Shown here: positions 17,048-25,851 of the stretch, piece after piece
Layout: each line of letters starts with the position of its first letter
Position numbering within the stretch: position 1 is the first letter of the stretch
From: DASSQJ01 sp963730165
GTDB lineage: Bacteria > Actinomycetota > Actinomycetes > Actinomycetales > Dermatophilaceae
Direction of reading: 5' to 3'
Length of the DNA: 64,000 nt
Assembly (NCBI GenBank): GCA_963730165.1
Contig: CAVSQS010000001.1
Span: 558,001-622,000 of the forward strand
Position numbers and translations under genes: made by a program
Notes under the pieces: model-generated
What the model was told of the DNA's origin: nothing
The model's database searches: none
The model's input: the letters and a program-made list of their open reading frames with translations, nothing else

Positions 17048-17110
17048 TGTCTTTCCTTTCGTCGACTGCACGAGGTGTGACGCCACCGGGGGTCGGCGGA
17101 GTCTGCCCAG

Positions 17111-18130
17111 TCACACAGCTGAGCGGCGAGCCTGGAGGAACGTCAGGACGTTCCCCCTGACGGCTCGCAGACTTGAGGGGTCGGTGATGACCGCGATGAG
17201 CAGGACGCCGCCGATGAAGATCTGCTGCACATCGACCTGGACGCCCGAGAAGGTGAGCCCGACCTCGAGGATCCCGAGCGACAGTGCGCCGATCAGGGTC
17301 CCGACGATCGACCCGCGACCGCCCTTGAGGGCGACGCCGCCGATGATGGCAGCGGCGAAGCTCGACAGGAGCACGGTGGACCCCGCGGTGGGGTCGGCGG
17401 CGGTCAGCTCCATGGTGTTGATGACCCCCGCGAGGGCGGCCACGAAGCCGGAGAGCATGAACCCGGTGAAGATCCGACGTGCCACCGGGATGCCGGCGTC
17501 GCGCGCCGCCTGCCGGTTGCCGCCGACCGCGAAGAACTCACGGCCCGCGCGCACCCGGGTGACGAAGACCTGGAGGGCGGCGAACACGATGAGGAAGAGG
17601 ACGATGCGGGGGGTGATCGGGCCGATGAGGGGGGTCCCGAACGCGATCCCGGCATCGATGTTCGTCAGGCGGACCGGCTTCTCGTCGGAGAGGACGAAGG
17701 CGAGCCCCCGGAGCAGGAAGAGCATCCCGAGTGTCGCGATGAAGGAGTTGATCCCGACCTTGACGACGAAGAACGCATTGACGGCACCGATGACGAGCCC
17801 GGCCCCGAGGGCCGCGAGGATCCCGAGGGTGAAGTTCGGGACCATGGCCATGACGACGCCGGAGACGGCCAGCGTGCTGGCCACGCTCAGGTCGAGCTCG
17901 CCCATGAGGATGACCGCTGTCAGGCCGAGCGCGACGAGCCCGATGAGGGCCACCCGGCCCAGGGTCACCTGGTAGGACGTGAAGACGAGCGGCTCGAGGG
18001 CGAGTGCCGCGACGACGACGACGCCGAGCAGGGTGATCCCGCGCCACTCGGTGCGGCGGGAGAGGGCGGCTCGCAGCCGGCTGGTGCCTTCGGCGCCCTG
18101 GTCGAGATCGAGCCGGTCCAGGTTCGTCAT
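17111..18130 (-). CDS. CUT2 ABC importer permease (second)
   Basis: This 339-residue inner-membrane permease of the RbsC/BPD_transp_2 family has about nine to ten hydrophobic helices. It shows the family motifs GELDLSVASTLAVSGVV, VKVGINSFIATLGMLFLLRG and a GGNRQAARDAGI coupling loop with the ATPase. The ATG at 18130 overlaps the TGA of the first permease, with GGAAGGGG upstream. A pair of different RbsC-type subunits implies a heterodimeric channel, as in galactofuranose and autoinducer-2 importers. Confidence 0.93.
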   Translation of the reverse strand: MTNLDRLDLDQGAEGTSRLRAALSRRTEWRGITLLGVVVVAALALEPLVFTSYQVTLGRVALIGLVALGLTAVILMGELDLSVASTLAVSGVVMAMVPNFTLGILAALGAGLVIGAVNAFFVVKVGINSFIATLGMLFLLRGLAFVLSDEKPVRLTNIDAGIAFGTPLIGPITPRIVLFLIVFAALQVFVTRVRAGREFFAVGGNRQAARDAGIPVARRIFTGFMLSGFVAALAGVINTMELTAADPTAGSTVLLSSFAAAIIGGVALKGGRGSIVGTLIGALSLGILEVGLTFSGVQVDVQQIFIGGVLLIAVITDPSSLRAVRGNVLTFLQARRSAV

Positions 18131-19146
18131 CGCTTGGACCCCTTCCGGGCGAGGGCGTCGACCGTGACGGCGAGGACGATGAGGGTCCCGATGGCCATCT
18201 GCTGCCAGCCGAAGCCGATGTTGGAGATGACGAGGATGTTCGTGAGCACGCTCACGAACACGACCCCGAGCAGGGTCCGGAGCACACTGCCCCGGCCGCC
18301 GAAGACGCTGGTGCCACCGATGATGATCGCGGCCAGGGCACCGAAGTCGTACCCGTCGGACATCGTGGAGACGGCAGTGTTGGAGAACGCCGCGAGGACG
18401 AAGCCGGCGATCGTCGCCGAGATGGCGGTGATCCCGAAGGCGCCCATGACCACCCGGGGCGTGGCGACGCCGGCCAGCCGGGTCGCCTCGTTGTTCGAGC
18501 CGAAGGCGCGCACGAGGAAGCCGAACGGCGTGCGGTCGAGGACGAAGGCGAGGATCACCGTCATGACGATCAGGACGATGGCCGAGATCGGCACCGGCCC
18601 CACCTTCACCTGGCCGATGGTGGCGATCGCGCCGTCGGAGGGTCCGAAGAAGATGCTGCCCCCGGAGAGCCAGCGCAGGATCCCGAGCCCGATGTAGGTC
18701 GTCGAGAGCGTCACGATCACCGCGTTCGCCTTGAAGTACCCGACCGCGACTCCGTTCACCGTCCCGTAGACGAGGGACACGAGCAGGGCGAGCGCGATGG
18801 CGAGCGGGATCCCGTAGGCGTTGCTGACGCCGATGAGGATGACCGCCGACGTGGCCACCTGGGCGACGACCGAGAGGTCGAGGTAGTTGCCGGAGATGAC
18901 GACGAAGGTCATGCCGACGGCGACGATCCCGATCGGCGCGGCCCGGTGGAAGACGTCGGTGATGTTGACCAACGAGGCGAAGCCGTCGACGAAGATGGCG
19001 GCGCCGATGATGATCACCAGCGTGAAGACGAAGATGCCGCGCTCGGCCACCCACTGCAGCACCACGGCGCTGCGCGACGCGGACTGCTTGGCCTCGTCGT
19101 GGGCCGGGGCCGGGGCCTGCGTCTGGTTCGCGGACACCCCGCTCAT
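18127..19146 (-). CDS. CUT2 ABC importer permease (first)
   Basis: This 339-residue RbsC-family permease has a cytoplasmic N-terminus of about 35 residues, then multiple helices, the GNYLDLSVVAQVATSAVIL motif and a coupling loop GSNNEATRLAGV. It overlaps the ATPase gene by four bases (ATGA) and the second permease by four bases, so the three are translationally coupled. It moves the compound delivered by the binding lipoprotein across the cytoplasmic membrane. Confidence 0.93.
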   Translation of the reverse strand: MSGVSANQTQAPAPAHDEAKQSASRSAVVLQWVAERGIFVFTLVIIIGAAIFVDGFASLVNITDVFHRAAPIGIVAVGMTFVVISGNYLDLSVVAQVATSAVILIGVSNAYGIPLAIALALLVSLVYGTVNGVAVGYFKANAVIVTLSTTYIGLGILRWLSGGSIFFGPSDGAIATIGQVKVGPVPISAIVLIVMTVILAFVLDRTPFGFLVRAFGSNNEATRLAGVATPRVVMGAFGITAISATIAGFVLAAFSNTAVSTMSDGYDFGALAAIIIGGTSVFGGRGSVLRTLLGVVFVSVLTNILVISNIGFGWQQMAIGTLIVLAVTVDALARKGSKR

Positions 19147-20672
19147 GACGTCTCCACCATGCTTCCTCCTGCGGCCAGGGACATGACGGCCTTCTCGGTG
19201 GCCTGGTCCGCGCTCAGCGTTCCGGTGATCCGGCCGTCCCTGATCACGTGGACGACGTCGGAGAGGTCGAGCAGCTCCGCGAGGTCGGAGCTGACGAGCA
19301 GCACCGCCGTACCGCGGTCCGCGAGGTCGCGGACGAGCCGGTGGATCTCGGCCTTGGCGCCGACGTCGACGCCCCGGGTCGGCTCGTCCAGGACGATGAG
19401 CTCGGGCTCACGTCCCAGCCACTTCGCGATGACGATCTTCTGCTGGTTGCCGCCGCTGTAGTCGCCGGCGTCGCGGCGGATGTCCGGCGGCCGCAGCCCG
19501 ACGGCGTCGGCGAACTTCTGGGCGAAGACCGCGATCTTCCTGGGCATCAGGACCCCCGAGACCGAGACCGCGCCTCGGTTGGGCAGGGCGATGTTGTCCG
19601 AGACGGACATCGTCAGCGCGAGCCCGTCGGTCCGACGCTCCTCCGGGACGTAGGCCACCCCGTTGGCCACCGCCGACTGGTAGCTGACGAGCCGTTTGGT
19701 CGTGCCGTCGGTGGTGATCCTCACCTCACCGGCCGTCTTCGGGTCGACCCCGAGGATCGCCCGGACGAGCTCGGTGCGGCCGGCCCCGACGAGTCCACCG
19801 AGGCCCACGATCTCGCCGGCGCGCACCTGCAGATCGACGCCGTTCACGCGGGGGGCGTGGATCCCGTGGGCGGCGAGCACGACGTCGCCGGGTTTGCTCT
19901 CACGGCTGACCTCGAGGTCGACCTTCAGCTCTCCGCCGATCATGTCGTCGACGAGCTGGTCCGGGTTGGTGTCGGTGATGTTCATCGTCGTGATGTGGCG
20001 GCCGTCCCGCAGGACCGTGACGCGGTCGCAGATCGAGAAGATCTCCGGTAGCCGGTGCGAGATGTAGACGACGGCCAGGCCGCGTCCCGCGAGGCGGCGG
20101 AGCATGGCGAGCAGGTACTCGGTCTCCGCAGGCGTCAGCGTCGCGGTGGGCTCGTCGAGGATGAGCACCCTGGGCTTGCGCGCGACCGCGCGGGCGATCT
20201 CGACGAACTGCCGCAGGGCGACGGACAGTCGGGCCACGCGCTCGTCGAGGTCGACCGAGACCCCGATCTCCTCGAGCGCGTCGGAGGCCACCTGGCGCAG
20301 CTCCGCGGAGCTCGTGAAGCCGAGCCGTGTCGGGAATGCGCCCAGCATGATGTTCTCGGCGGTCGTCATCTCCGGGACGAGGCTCAGCTCCTGGTGGACG
20401 AGCGCGATGCCCGCCTCGAGCGCGCCCTTGGCGCCCCCCTCCAGCGGCCGGCCGTCGACCTTCACGACCCCCTCGGTCGGCGACAGGATCCCCGCCAGCA
20501 TGCGCATCAGCGTCGACTTGCCGGCACCGTTCTCACCGACGATCCCGTAGATCTCGCCGGCCCTGACCTGGACGCTGACGTCGTCGACGGCCAGCGCCCC
20601 GCCGAAGCGCTTGACGACGGACTCGGCCTCGAGGACGACTGCTCCAGATGCATCAGGGGTGTCCCGTTCCAT
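19143..20672 (-). CDS. CUT2 ABC importer ATPase (RbsA type, two nucleotide-binding domains)
   Basis: This 509-residue ATPase has duplicated domains. The first has Walker A GENGAGKST, a degenerate signature LSVALRQ and Walker B VLILDEPTA. The second has the typical degenerate Walker A GLVGAGRTE, signature YSGGNQQK and Walker B LIVLDEPTRG. This architecture is diagnostic of carbohydrate uptake transporter family 2. The ATG is the first of the transporter operon, with a 259-base regulatory gap upstream. The asymmetric sites are normal for the family. Confidence 0.95.
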   Translation of the reverse strand: MERDTPDASGAVVLEAESVVKRFGGALAVDDVSVQVRAGEIYGIVGENGAGKSTLMRMLAGILSPTEGVVKVDGRPLEGGAKGALEAGIALVHQELSLVPEMTTAENIMLGAFPTRLGFTSSAELRQVASDALEEIGVSVDLDERVARLSVALRQFVEIARAVARKPRVLILDEPTATLTPAETEYLLAMLRRLAGRGLAVVYISHRLPEIFSICDRVTVLRDGRHITTMNITDTNPDQLVDDMIGGELKVDLEVSRESKPGDVVLAAHGIHAPRVNGVDLQVRAGEIVGLGGLVGAGRTELVRAILGVDPKTAGEVRITTDGTTKRLVSYQSAVANGVAYVPEERRTDGLALTMSVSDNIALPNRGAVSVSGVLMPRKIAVFAQKFADAVGLRPPDIRRDAGDYSGGNQQKIVIAKWLGREPELIVLDEPTRGVDVGAKAEIHRLVRDLADRGTAVLLVSSDLAELLDLSDVVHVIRDGRITGTLSADQATEKAVMSLAAGGSMVETS

Positions 20673-20745
20673 GCCCGCCGCCTCCTTGCGTCGTCACCCG
20701 GACGAGGCCTCAGCGTTCACTGCTGACCTCGAATGACGAAAAACG

Positions 20746-20760
20746 TACACTAATAGTGCA
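20746..20760 (-). promoter_or_regulatory. Candidate operator before the ABC importer operon
   Basis: A 15-base near-perfect palindrome (core CACTAATAGTG at 20748-20758, one mismatch in the outer arms) sits in an AT-rich island 75 bases before the ATPase start. It is a plausible binding site for the XRE-cupin regulator encoded just upstream. The assignment is inference from position. Confidence 0.45.
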
Positions 20761-20931
20761 CACCTTGGGAACCCCCTCTCGGGTAACTTCTCGACACTCG
20801 TTCCCCGGCGACGCGGTGGTGGTCCTCCCGCCGGGACGGCCGGCGCAGCCGCGCGTCCCGGCGGGGGGACCGGCCGCGCGGGGACGCGCGCCGCCCTCGC
20901 GCGGCCCGGCCCACGCGAGCGACCCGTGGGC

Positions 20932-21585
20932 TCAGTGCTCGCCGGAGGCGCCGTTCCGGTCACTGTCGACGATGAACCAGACGGCACGCACCTCGTCGGG
21001 GGTCTCGTTCCAGAAGCGGTGCGGGATCGCGGAGTCGAAGGCGATGGAGTCCCCGGACCGCAGCACGGTCCGGTCGAAGCCGACCTGGACCGTCAGGGCC
21101 CCCCGGGTCACGACGCCGTACTCCCGGCTGGAGTGCCTCAGGAGGTCGTCGGGGTGCGGCTCGCCGTGGTTCGGAGGGTAGATGACCTCGATGAACTCCA
21201 CCGCGGTCTCCGGTTTGGCGGTCAGCCGCTCCCAGCGCGTGCCGCCCGCGAGAGGGAGGCTCAGCCGCGTCGAGGCACGCTGCACGACCAGCGACTCCAC
21301 GAGCGGGTCCGCCTCGCCCAGCTCGGAGGGGACCGGGGAGGGCAACGCCATCGGGGCCTGACCCTCCTCGAAGAGGCTGTCCATCGAGATGTCGAGGACG
21401 TTGACGACGTTGTAGAGGGCGCGCACGCTGAAAGACGCCAGCCCCCGCTCCACCTGCGAGACGTGGCTGGGGGAGACGTTCATGCGTCGGGCGAGCTCTC
21501 GGACGCTGATGTGCGCATCCCGGCGAGCCTGACGAATCCGCGCACCGATGCCCTCCCACTCGGACATCGAACCGTTCTCGGTCAT
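20932..21585 (-). CDS. XRE-family regulator with C-terminal cupin domain
   Basis: The protein has 217 residues from the ATG at 21585, with GGGAGAG five bases upstream. The N-terminal helix-turn-helix (about residues 12-66, IRQARRDAHISVRELARRMNVSPSHVSQVERG) is HTH_XRE. The C-terminal half is a Cupin_2 sensor (about 110-205) with PPNHGEPHPD and a GDSIAFDSAIPHRFWNE strand. Such regulators (PuuR/SutR-like) sense amines, amino acids or other pathway metabolites. It lies between the E1/E2 genes and the ABC importer genes on the same strand and probably controls one or both. Confidence 0.9.
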   Translation of the reverse strand: MTENGSMSEWEGIGARIRQARRDAHISVRELARRMNVSPSHVSQVERGLASFSVRALYNVVNVLDISMDSLFEEGQAPMALPSPVPSELGEADPLVESLVVQRASTRLSLPLAGGTRWERLTAKPETAVEFIEVIYPPNHGEPHPDDLLRHSSREYGVVTRGALTVQVGFDRTVLRSGDSIAFDSAIPHRFWNETPDEVRAVWFIVDSDRNGASGEH

Positions 21586-21613
21586 GTGCGCTCTCCCACC
21601 GCATGTACATTCA

Positions 21614-21641
21614 GACAGAACACTTTGTCCTGTCACAGTGT
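21614..21641 (-). promoter_or_regulatory. AT-rich region with nested inverted repeats before the XRE gene
   Basis: Two interleaved inverted repeats are present: GACAG (21614-21618)/CTGTC (21630-21634) and ACACT (21620-21624)/AGTGT (21637-21641). The region is markedly less G/C-rich than its surroundings and lies about 30-55 bases before the XRE start, so it is a likely promoter/operator. A TACACT -10-like hexamer occurs nearby on the minus strand. Confidence 0.4.
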
Positions 21642-21696
21642 AGCCATGCTAGTAAGTGCCAGGGTCGGCACGCGCTGTTCCCGCGCCAGTGGAGTG

Positions 21697-23022
21697 TCAG
21701 GCCAGGATCTGCACCGGCCTCTCGAGGATCGACAGGAAGGTCCGCATCCAGTCCGCGGCAACCGCGCCGTCGACCGGGCGGTGGTCGACGGACAGCACGA
21801 GGTGAACCACGCGTCCGACGGTCAGCTCGCCGTCCCTCACCACCGGCTCCTCCCGGATCGCACCCACGGAGAGGATGGCGGCGTGGGGCGGGTTGATGAT
21901 CGCCGAGAACTCCTCGACACCGAACATGCCGAGGTTGCTCAGGCTGATCGTCCCGCCCTCGAGCTCGTCCTGTCTGAGCCGGCCCGCGTTGGCGCGGTCC
22001 ACGAGGTCCCGCACCGTCCGGGCGACCTCCGTGACGCTCATGGTGTCGGCGCCACGGAGCACGGGGGTCACCAGGCCCCGCTCGCTCGCGACTGCCACCG
22101 CGATGTCGACGTTCTCGAACGCGCGGATCGCGTCCTGGGTCCAGATGGCGTTCATCTCCGGGTGCCGACGGTGCGCCGCAGCCACCGCCTTGAGGAGCAG
22201 GTCGTTGACGGAGATCTTCACGGGACTGCCCTCGTTGAGCTCCTCGCGCAGTCGCACGAGGGCCTCGACGTCGGCCGTGCCGCGCACGTAGAAGTGTGGG
22301 ACGTCCCGGCTGCTCTCGGTCAGGCGTGCGGCGACCGCCCGGCGTAGGCGCGTGTGCGGCACGTCGGTGAAGGGGGCCGGCGGCTGCCGGCGTGATGACG
22401 CGGCCGTCGTCGGGTCTCCCGCTCCTTGCGGCGCATCGTCGGTCGGAGCCCGGCCGCCACGGGCCACCGCGGCCTCGACGTCGCGCTTGCGGATCCGGCC
22501 CTTCGGCCCGGTCCCGGTGATGGTCGAAGGGTCCAGGTCCGCCTCCCGCGCCAGCCGCCGGGCCAGGGGGCTGATGAACACCCGGTCCGGGTGCGCTGCG
22601 GTCGACTCGGTGGTGCCCGACGCGGTGTCGGGGCCGGGCTCCTGGTCAGGCGTGGTCCGGGTGTCGGGCTCGGGCCCCTGGTCAGGCCCGGTCCCGGCGT
22701 CGGGCTCTGCCCCCCCGCCGGTGTCCGCACGGCGACCGTCGTCGAGCTCGGCGAGGAGCGCATCGATGTCGGGCACCTCCTCCCCGGGGTCCCCCACGAG
22801 GGCGATGGGTGCACCGACCGCCACGCTGGCACCGGCCGTGGTGAGGGTGCGCAGCAGCACCCCCGCGGTCTCGGCCTCCATCTCGACGACCGCCTTGTCC
22901 GTCTCGATCGTCGCGAGGGGGTCCTCGGCGGAGAAGGACTCGTTCTCGGCGACTGCCCACTCCTGGAGCACGGCGTGGTCGGAGCCGGCGGCGACCTCCG
23001 GCATCCGCAGCAGGTGCGCCAT
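21697..23022 (-). CDS. Dihydrolipoamide acyltransferase (E2) of a 2-oxoacid/acetoin-type dehydrogenase complex
   Basis: This 441-residue protein has an N-terminal lipoyl domain with the modified lysine in ETDKAVVEME (Lys43) and a long acidic Pro/Thr/Asp-rich linker (about 95-145). A peripheral subunit-binding domain (FISPLARRLAREADLD...GRIRKRDVEAA, about 147-183) follows, then the catalytic acyltransferase domain ending in SVDHRPVDGA (His414, Asp418). It transfers the acyl group from E1-bound TPP to CoA. The ATG at 23022 lies two bases after the E1 stop. No E3 (lipoamide dehydrogenase) gene is in the window, so E3 must be shared. Confidence 0.95.
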   Translation of the reverse strand: MAHLLRMPEVAAGSDHAVLQEWAVAENESFSAEDPLATIETDKAVVEMEAETAGVLLRTLTTAGASVAVGAPIALVGDPGEEVPDIDALLAELDDGRRADTGGGAEPDAGTGPDQGPEPDTRTTPDQEPGPDTASGTTESTAAHPDRVFISPLARRLAREADLDPSTITGTGPKGRIRKRDVEAAVARGGRAPTDDAPQGAGDPTTAASSRRQPPAPFTDVPHTRLRRAVAARLTESSRDVPHFYVRGTADVEALVRLREELNEGSPVKISVNDLLLKAVAAAHRRHPEMNAIWTQDAIRAFENVDIAVAVASERGLVTPVLRGADTMSVTEVARTVRDLVDRANAGRLRQDELEGGTISLSNLGMFGVEEFSAIINPPHAAILSVGAIREEPVVRDGELTVGRVVHLVLSVDHRPVDGAVAADWMRTFLSILERPVQILA

Positions 23023-23024
23023 CG

Positions 23025-25199
23025 TCAGCACTCCCCCAGCTCGTCGAGCTTCGCCGCGACCTCGTCGGACCGCGCGATGGCTGCGCGCTCGAGCACCTTG
23101 CTGATGCTCGGGGAGGCCTCTCCGCCGGTGACGCGCTCGATGGGCGCGTCGAGCCAGTCGAAGTAGCGCCGCTGTATCTCGTCGGCGAGCCACCCCCCGT
23201 ACGACGTCCCGACCGCACCCTGCTCGGCGATGAGCACGGTGTTGGTCTTCCTGATGCTCGCCCCGATGGTGTCCCAGTCGATACTCGCGCGGTCCAGCCA
23301 GCGCAGGTCGACGACCTCGGCGTCGCACCCGCTGCTCTCCACCGCCTCGAGGACGTGGTGGGTCATGGCCAGGTACGTGAGGATGGTCAGGTCCTCGCCG
23401 GCGCGCCGGACGGCGGCCTTCCCGACGGGTAGGCAGTAGTCGAAGTCGTCCACGGGCGCGTCACCGCTCGAGGTGTAGAGGTCGACGTGCTCGAGGACCA
23501 CCACCGGGTCCTTGCACCTGAGGGCCGAGTTGAAGAGGCCGACGTAGTCCCTCGGCGTCGAGGGCGCGACGATGCGCCACCCGGGGGCCGTGGCCATGAT
23601 GCCGGCGGGGTCCATCGAGTGCTGCGACCCGTAGCCCGTGCCCATGGCCACCTTGCTGCGCAGCACGAGGGGGACCTCGTCGTCCCCACCGAACATGTGG
23701 CGCGCCTTGCCGATCTGGTTGAAGAGCTGGTCCGCCGCGACCCACATGAAGTCGGCGTACATGAACTCGACGACCGGGGAGAACCGCCCGTCCAGGGCCA
23801 CCCCGCCGGCCAGACCGGTGAAGGCGTTCTCGCTGATCGGGGTCCCGAGCACCCGGCCCGGGAACCGCTCGGGGAGGCCGCGGGTCGCCCCGTTGGTACC
23901 GCCCTTGAGGCGATGGACGTCCTCTCCCATGACGATGACGGAGTCGTCGGTCTCCATCCGACGCCCGATCACCCCGGCGATGGTGTCGACGAACCTGGCC
24001 TCGGCCACCTCGAGGGAGGACTCGGCCTGGAGGACCGGGGCGTCGGCGAACTCACTGAGATCGCCCCGGACGCCGACGTCGACGAAGGCGGGGTCCGGCC
24101 ACTCGGCCGGACGGATCCGCCGCTCCCCCGGCTTCCCACCGGGCAGGGGCTCGAGGATGACGTCGCCGATCTCCTCCATGAGGACACCAGCGGCCTTGGT
24201 GAAGCGCTCGATGCTCGCCTGGTCCAGGATCCCGCGCCGCACGAGGTGGCCGGCGACCTGCGCGACCGGGTCCCGGGCACGCCAGGACTTCTCCTCCTCC
24301 TTGGTGCGGTACCCGAAGGCAGAGCCCGGGAACCCGCCGTTCTGGTGGAAGAAGCGGTAGACGTCGAGCTCGAGCACCGCCGGCCCGCGGCCGCTGCGCA
24401 GGTGCTCCACGACCTGCGTCATGGCGAGGTAGGTCGCCAGCGGGTCCATGCCGTCCACCCGCCAGCTCGCGATGCCGAACCCCGGTCCGCGCGCGGACAG
24501 CCGCGGTTCCCCGGTGGCCTCGTGCACGCTCGTCGAGACGGCGTACTGGTTGTTCTCGATGGCGAAGCAGATCGGCAGGCTCCACGCGGCAGCGAGGTTG
24601 AAGGTCTCGAGCGTCGAGCCGATGTTGACCGCTCCGTCGCCGAAGTACGTGACCGCGACGCGGTCGGTCCCGGCCTGGCGGTGGGACCACGCGGAGCCGG
24701 CCGCCAGCGGCACCCCCCCTCCGACGATGGCGTTCGTCCCGATGGCCCCGGCCTCCTTCCACTGCAGGTGCATCGAGCCGCCGCGGCCGTGGCTGAAGCC
24801 CCGGTCGAGGCCACAGATCTCCGCGAGGCTGCGCAGGAGGACGGCGCGGACCTCGTCCGAGAACTCCCCCTCGGTCGGGATGCCGTCGGGGGCGACGTGC
24901 TGGAGGACCTTCGCGAGGAACTGGTGGTGCCCGCGGTGCGACCCGTTGACGGTGTCGCCGGCCCCGAGGGCGAGGACCGTCCCGACGGCACCCCCCTCCT
25001 GCCCGATGCTCGAGTGGGCGGGGCCGTGCACGAGGCCTGCGGCGGAGAGTTGGAGCACGTACTCCTCGAAGGAGCGGATCAGCTGCAGCTGGGTGAACAT
25101 CGCCTGCAGCAGCGACGGCGGTGCGGCGTCCCAGTCCGCCTCGTCGACCACCACCTCGACCCAGGGGGCAGTGGTCTCCAGGGGGACGTTGTCAGCCAT
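23025..25199 (-). CDS. Fused alpha-beta TPP-dependent dehydrogenase E1
   Basis: The protein has 724 residues from the ATG at 25199, with GAGGAG upstream. Residues about 30-350 form the E1-alpha module with HGRGGSMHL and the TPP/Mg motif GDGAVN (187-192) ... ENN. Residues about 400-720 form the E1-beta module (VIVMGEDVHRLKGGTNGATRGL, FMYADFMWVAADQLFNQ). E1 subunits are usually two proteins; here they are one chain. With the E2 it should oxidatively cleave or decarboxylate an acyloin or 2-oxoacid to acyl-CoA. It is first in its operon and is divergent from the VOC/GntR genes. Confidence 0.95.
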   Translation of the reverse strand: MADNVPLETTAPWVEVVVDEADWDAAPPSLLQAMFTQLQLIRSFEEYVLQLSAAGLVHGPAHSSIGQEGGAVGTVLALGAGDTVNGSHRGHHQFLAKVLQHVAPDGIPTEGEFSDEVRAVLLRSLAEICGLDRGFSHGRGGSMHLQWKEAGAIGTNAIVGGGVPLAAGSAWSHRQAGTDRVAVTYFGDGAVNIGSTLETFNLAAAWSLPICFAIENNQYAVSTSVHEATGEPRLSARGPGFGIASWRVDGMDPLATYLAMTQVVEHLRSGRGPAVLELDVYRFFHQNGGFPGSAFGYRTKEEEKSWRARDPVAQVAGHLVRRGILDQASIERFTKAAGVLMEEIGDVILEPLPGGKPGERRIRPAEWPDPAFVDVGVRGDLSEFADAPVLQAESSLEVAEARFVDTIAGVIGRRMETDDSVIVMGEDVHRLKGGTNGATRGLPERFPGRVLGTPISENAFTGLAGGVALDGRFSPVVEFMYADFMWVAADQLFNQIGKARHMFGGDDEVPLVLRSKVAMGTGYGSQHSMDPAGIMATAPGWRIVAPSTPRDYVGLFNSALRCKDPVVVLEHVDLYTSSGDAPVDDFDYCLPVGKAAVRRAGEDLTILTYLAMTHHVLEAVESSGCDAEVVDLRWLDRASIDWDTIGASIRKTNTVLIAEQGAVGTSYGGWLADEIQRRYFDWLDAPIERVTGGEASPSISKVLERAAIARSDEVAAKLDELGEC

Positions 25200-25233
25200 G
25201 CCGCTCCTCGATGGTGGCCCGGCAACACTCTTG

Positions 25234-25243
25234 ATGGATCCAT
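25234..25243. promoter_or_regulatory. ATGGATCCAT operator copy 1 (E1 side)
   Basis: A perfect 10-base palindrome lies 35 bases before the E1 start. Together with the second copy, 65 bases away centre to centre, it frames the divergent promoters. It is the likely target of the GntR-FCD regulator encoded at 25852. Confidence 0.65.
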
Positions 25244-25297
25244 TCAGACCAGAGTGCACTGCCGTCTCGCGCGTTCAGACGCTACCCTAGAACGCAG

Positions 25298-25309
25298 AAT
25301 GGATCCATT
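25298..25309. promoter_or_regulatory. ATGGATCCAT operator copy 2 (VOC/GntR side)
   Basis: This copy is extended to a perfect 12-base palindrome, AATGGATCCATT, and ends two bases before the AAGGAGG ribosome site of the VOC gene. A bound regulator here would block the plus-strand transcript close to its start. Confidence 0.65.
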
Positions 25310-25324
25310 GCAAGGAGGCAGCCG

Positions 25325-25834
25325 GTGAGCACCACGCCGATACCCGGGATCAGCAGGCTCGACCACGTGGGAATCACCGTGCCGGACCTGGCGGAGGCTC
25401 ATGTCTTCTTCACCGAGGTGCTCGGGTGCGAGTACATGTACCGGCTCGGCCCGTTCGAGAGCTCGGGCCACTGGATGAGCGAGCACCTCAACGTCGATGA
25501 CGACGCGGTGATGCGCCGCCTCCACTTCTACCGGCTCGCCGGCCAGGCCGTGTTCGAGGTCTTCGAGTACGAGGCCCGGGACCAGCGGACCGAGCCGCCG
25601 CGCAACAGCGACGTCGGCGGTCACCACGTCGCGCTGTACGTCAGCGATCTCGACGCCGCGGTCGAGGCGCTGCACCGCAACGGCCTGCGCGTGCTCGGCG
25701 ACCCGACGACCAGCCGGGGCGCGAGCGAGGGCCAGCGGTGGATCTACTTCCTCTCCCCGTGGGGGATGCAGTTCGAGCTAGTCTCCTACCCCCATGGCAA
25801 GGCGTTCGACGCGAACCCGGCCGCCTTCGACTGA
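25325..25834 (+). CDS. VOC (glyoxalase/extradiol dioxygenase superfamily) protein
   Basis: The protein has 169 residues from the GTG at 25325, with AAGGAGG (25312-25318) upstream. Paired beta-alpha-beta-beta-beta modules are visible, with metal-ligand positions in LDHVGITVPDL (His), GHHVALYVSDL (His) and MQFELVSYP (Glu). The superfamily includes glyoxalases, epimerases and ring-cleaving dioxygenases, so the reaction is open. It is co-directional with the GntR gene 17 bases downstream and divergent from the E1/E2 operon, which suggests a role in the same catabolic route. Confidence 0.88.
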   Translation: MSTTPIPGISRLDHVGITVPDLAEAHVFFTEVLGCEYMYRLGPFESSGHWMSEHLNVDDDAVMRRLHFYRLAGQAVFEVFEYEARDQRTEPPRNSDVGGHHVALYVSDLDAAVEALHRNGLRVLGDPTTSRGASEGQRWIYFLSPWGMQFELVSYPHGKAFDANPAAFD

Positions 25835-25851
25835 GCCCCCTCGGAGACCAC

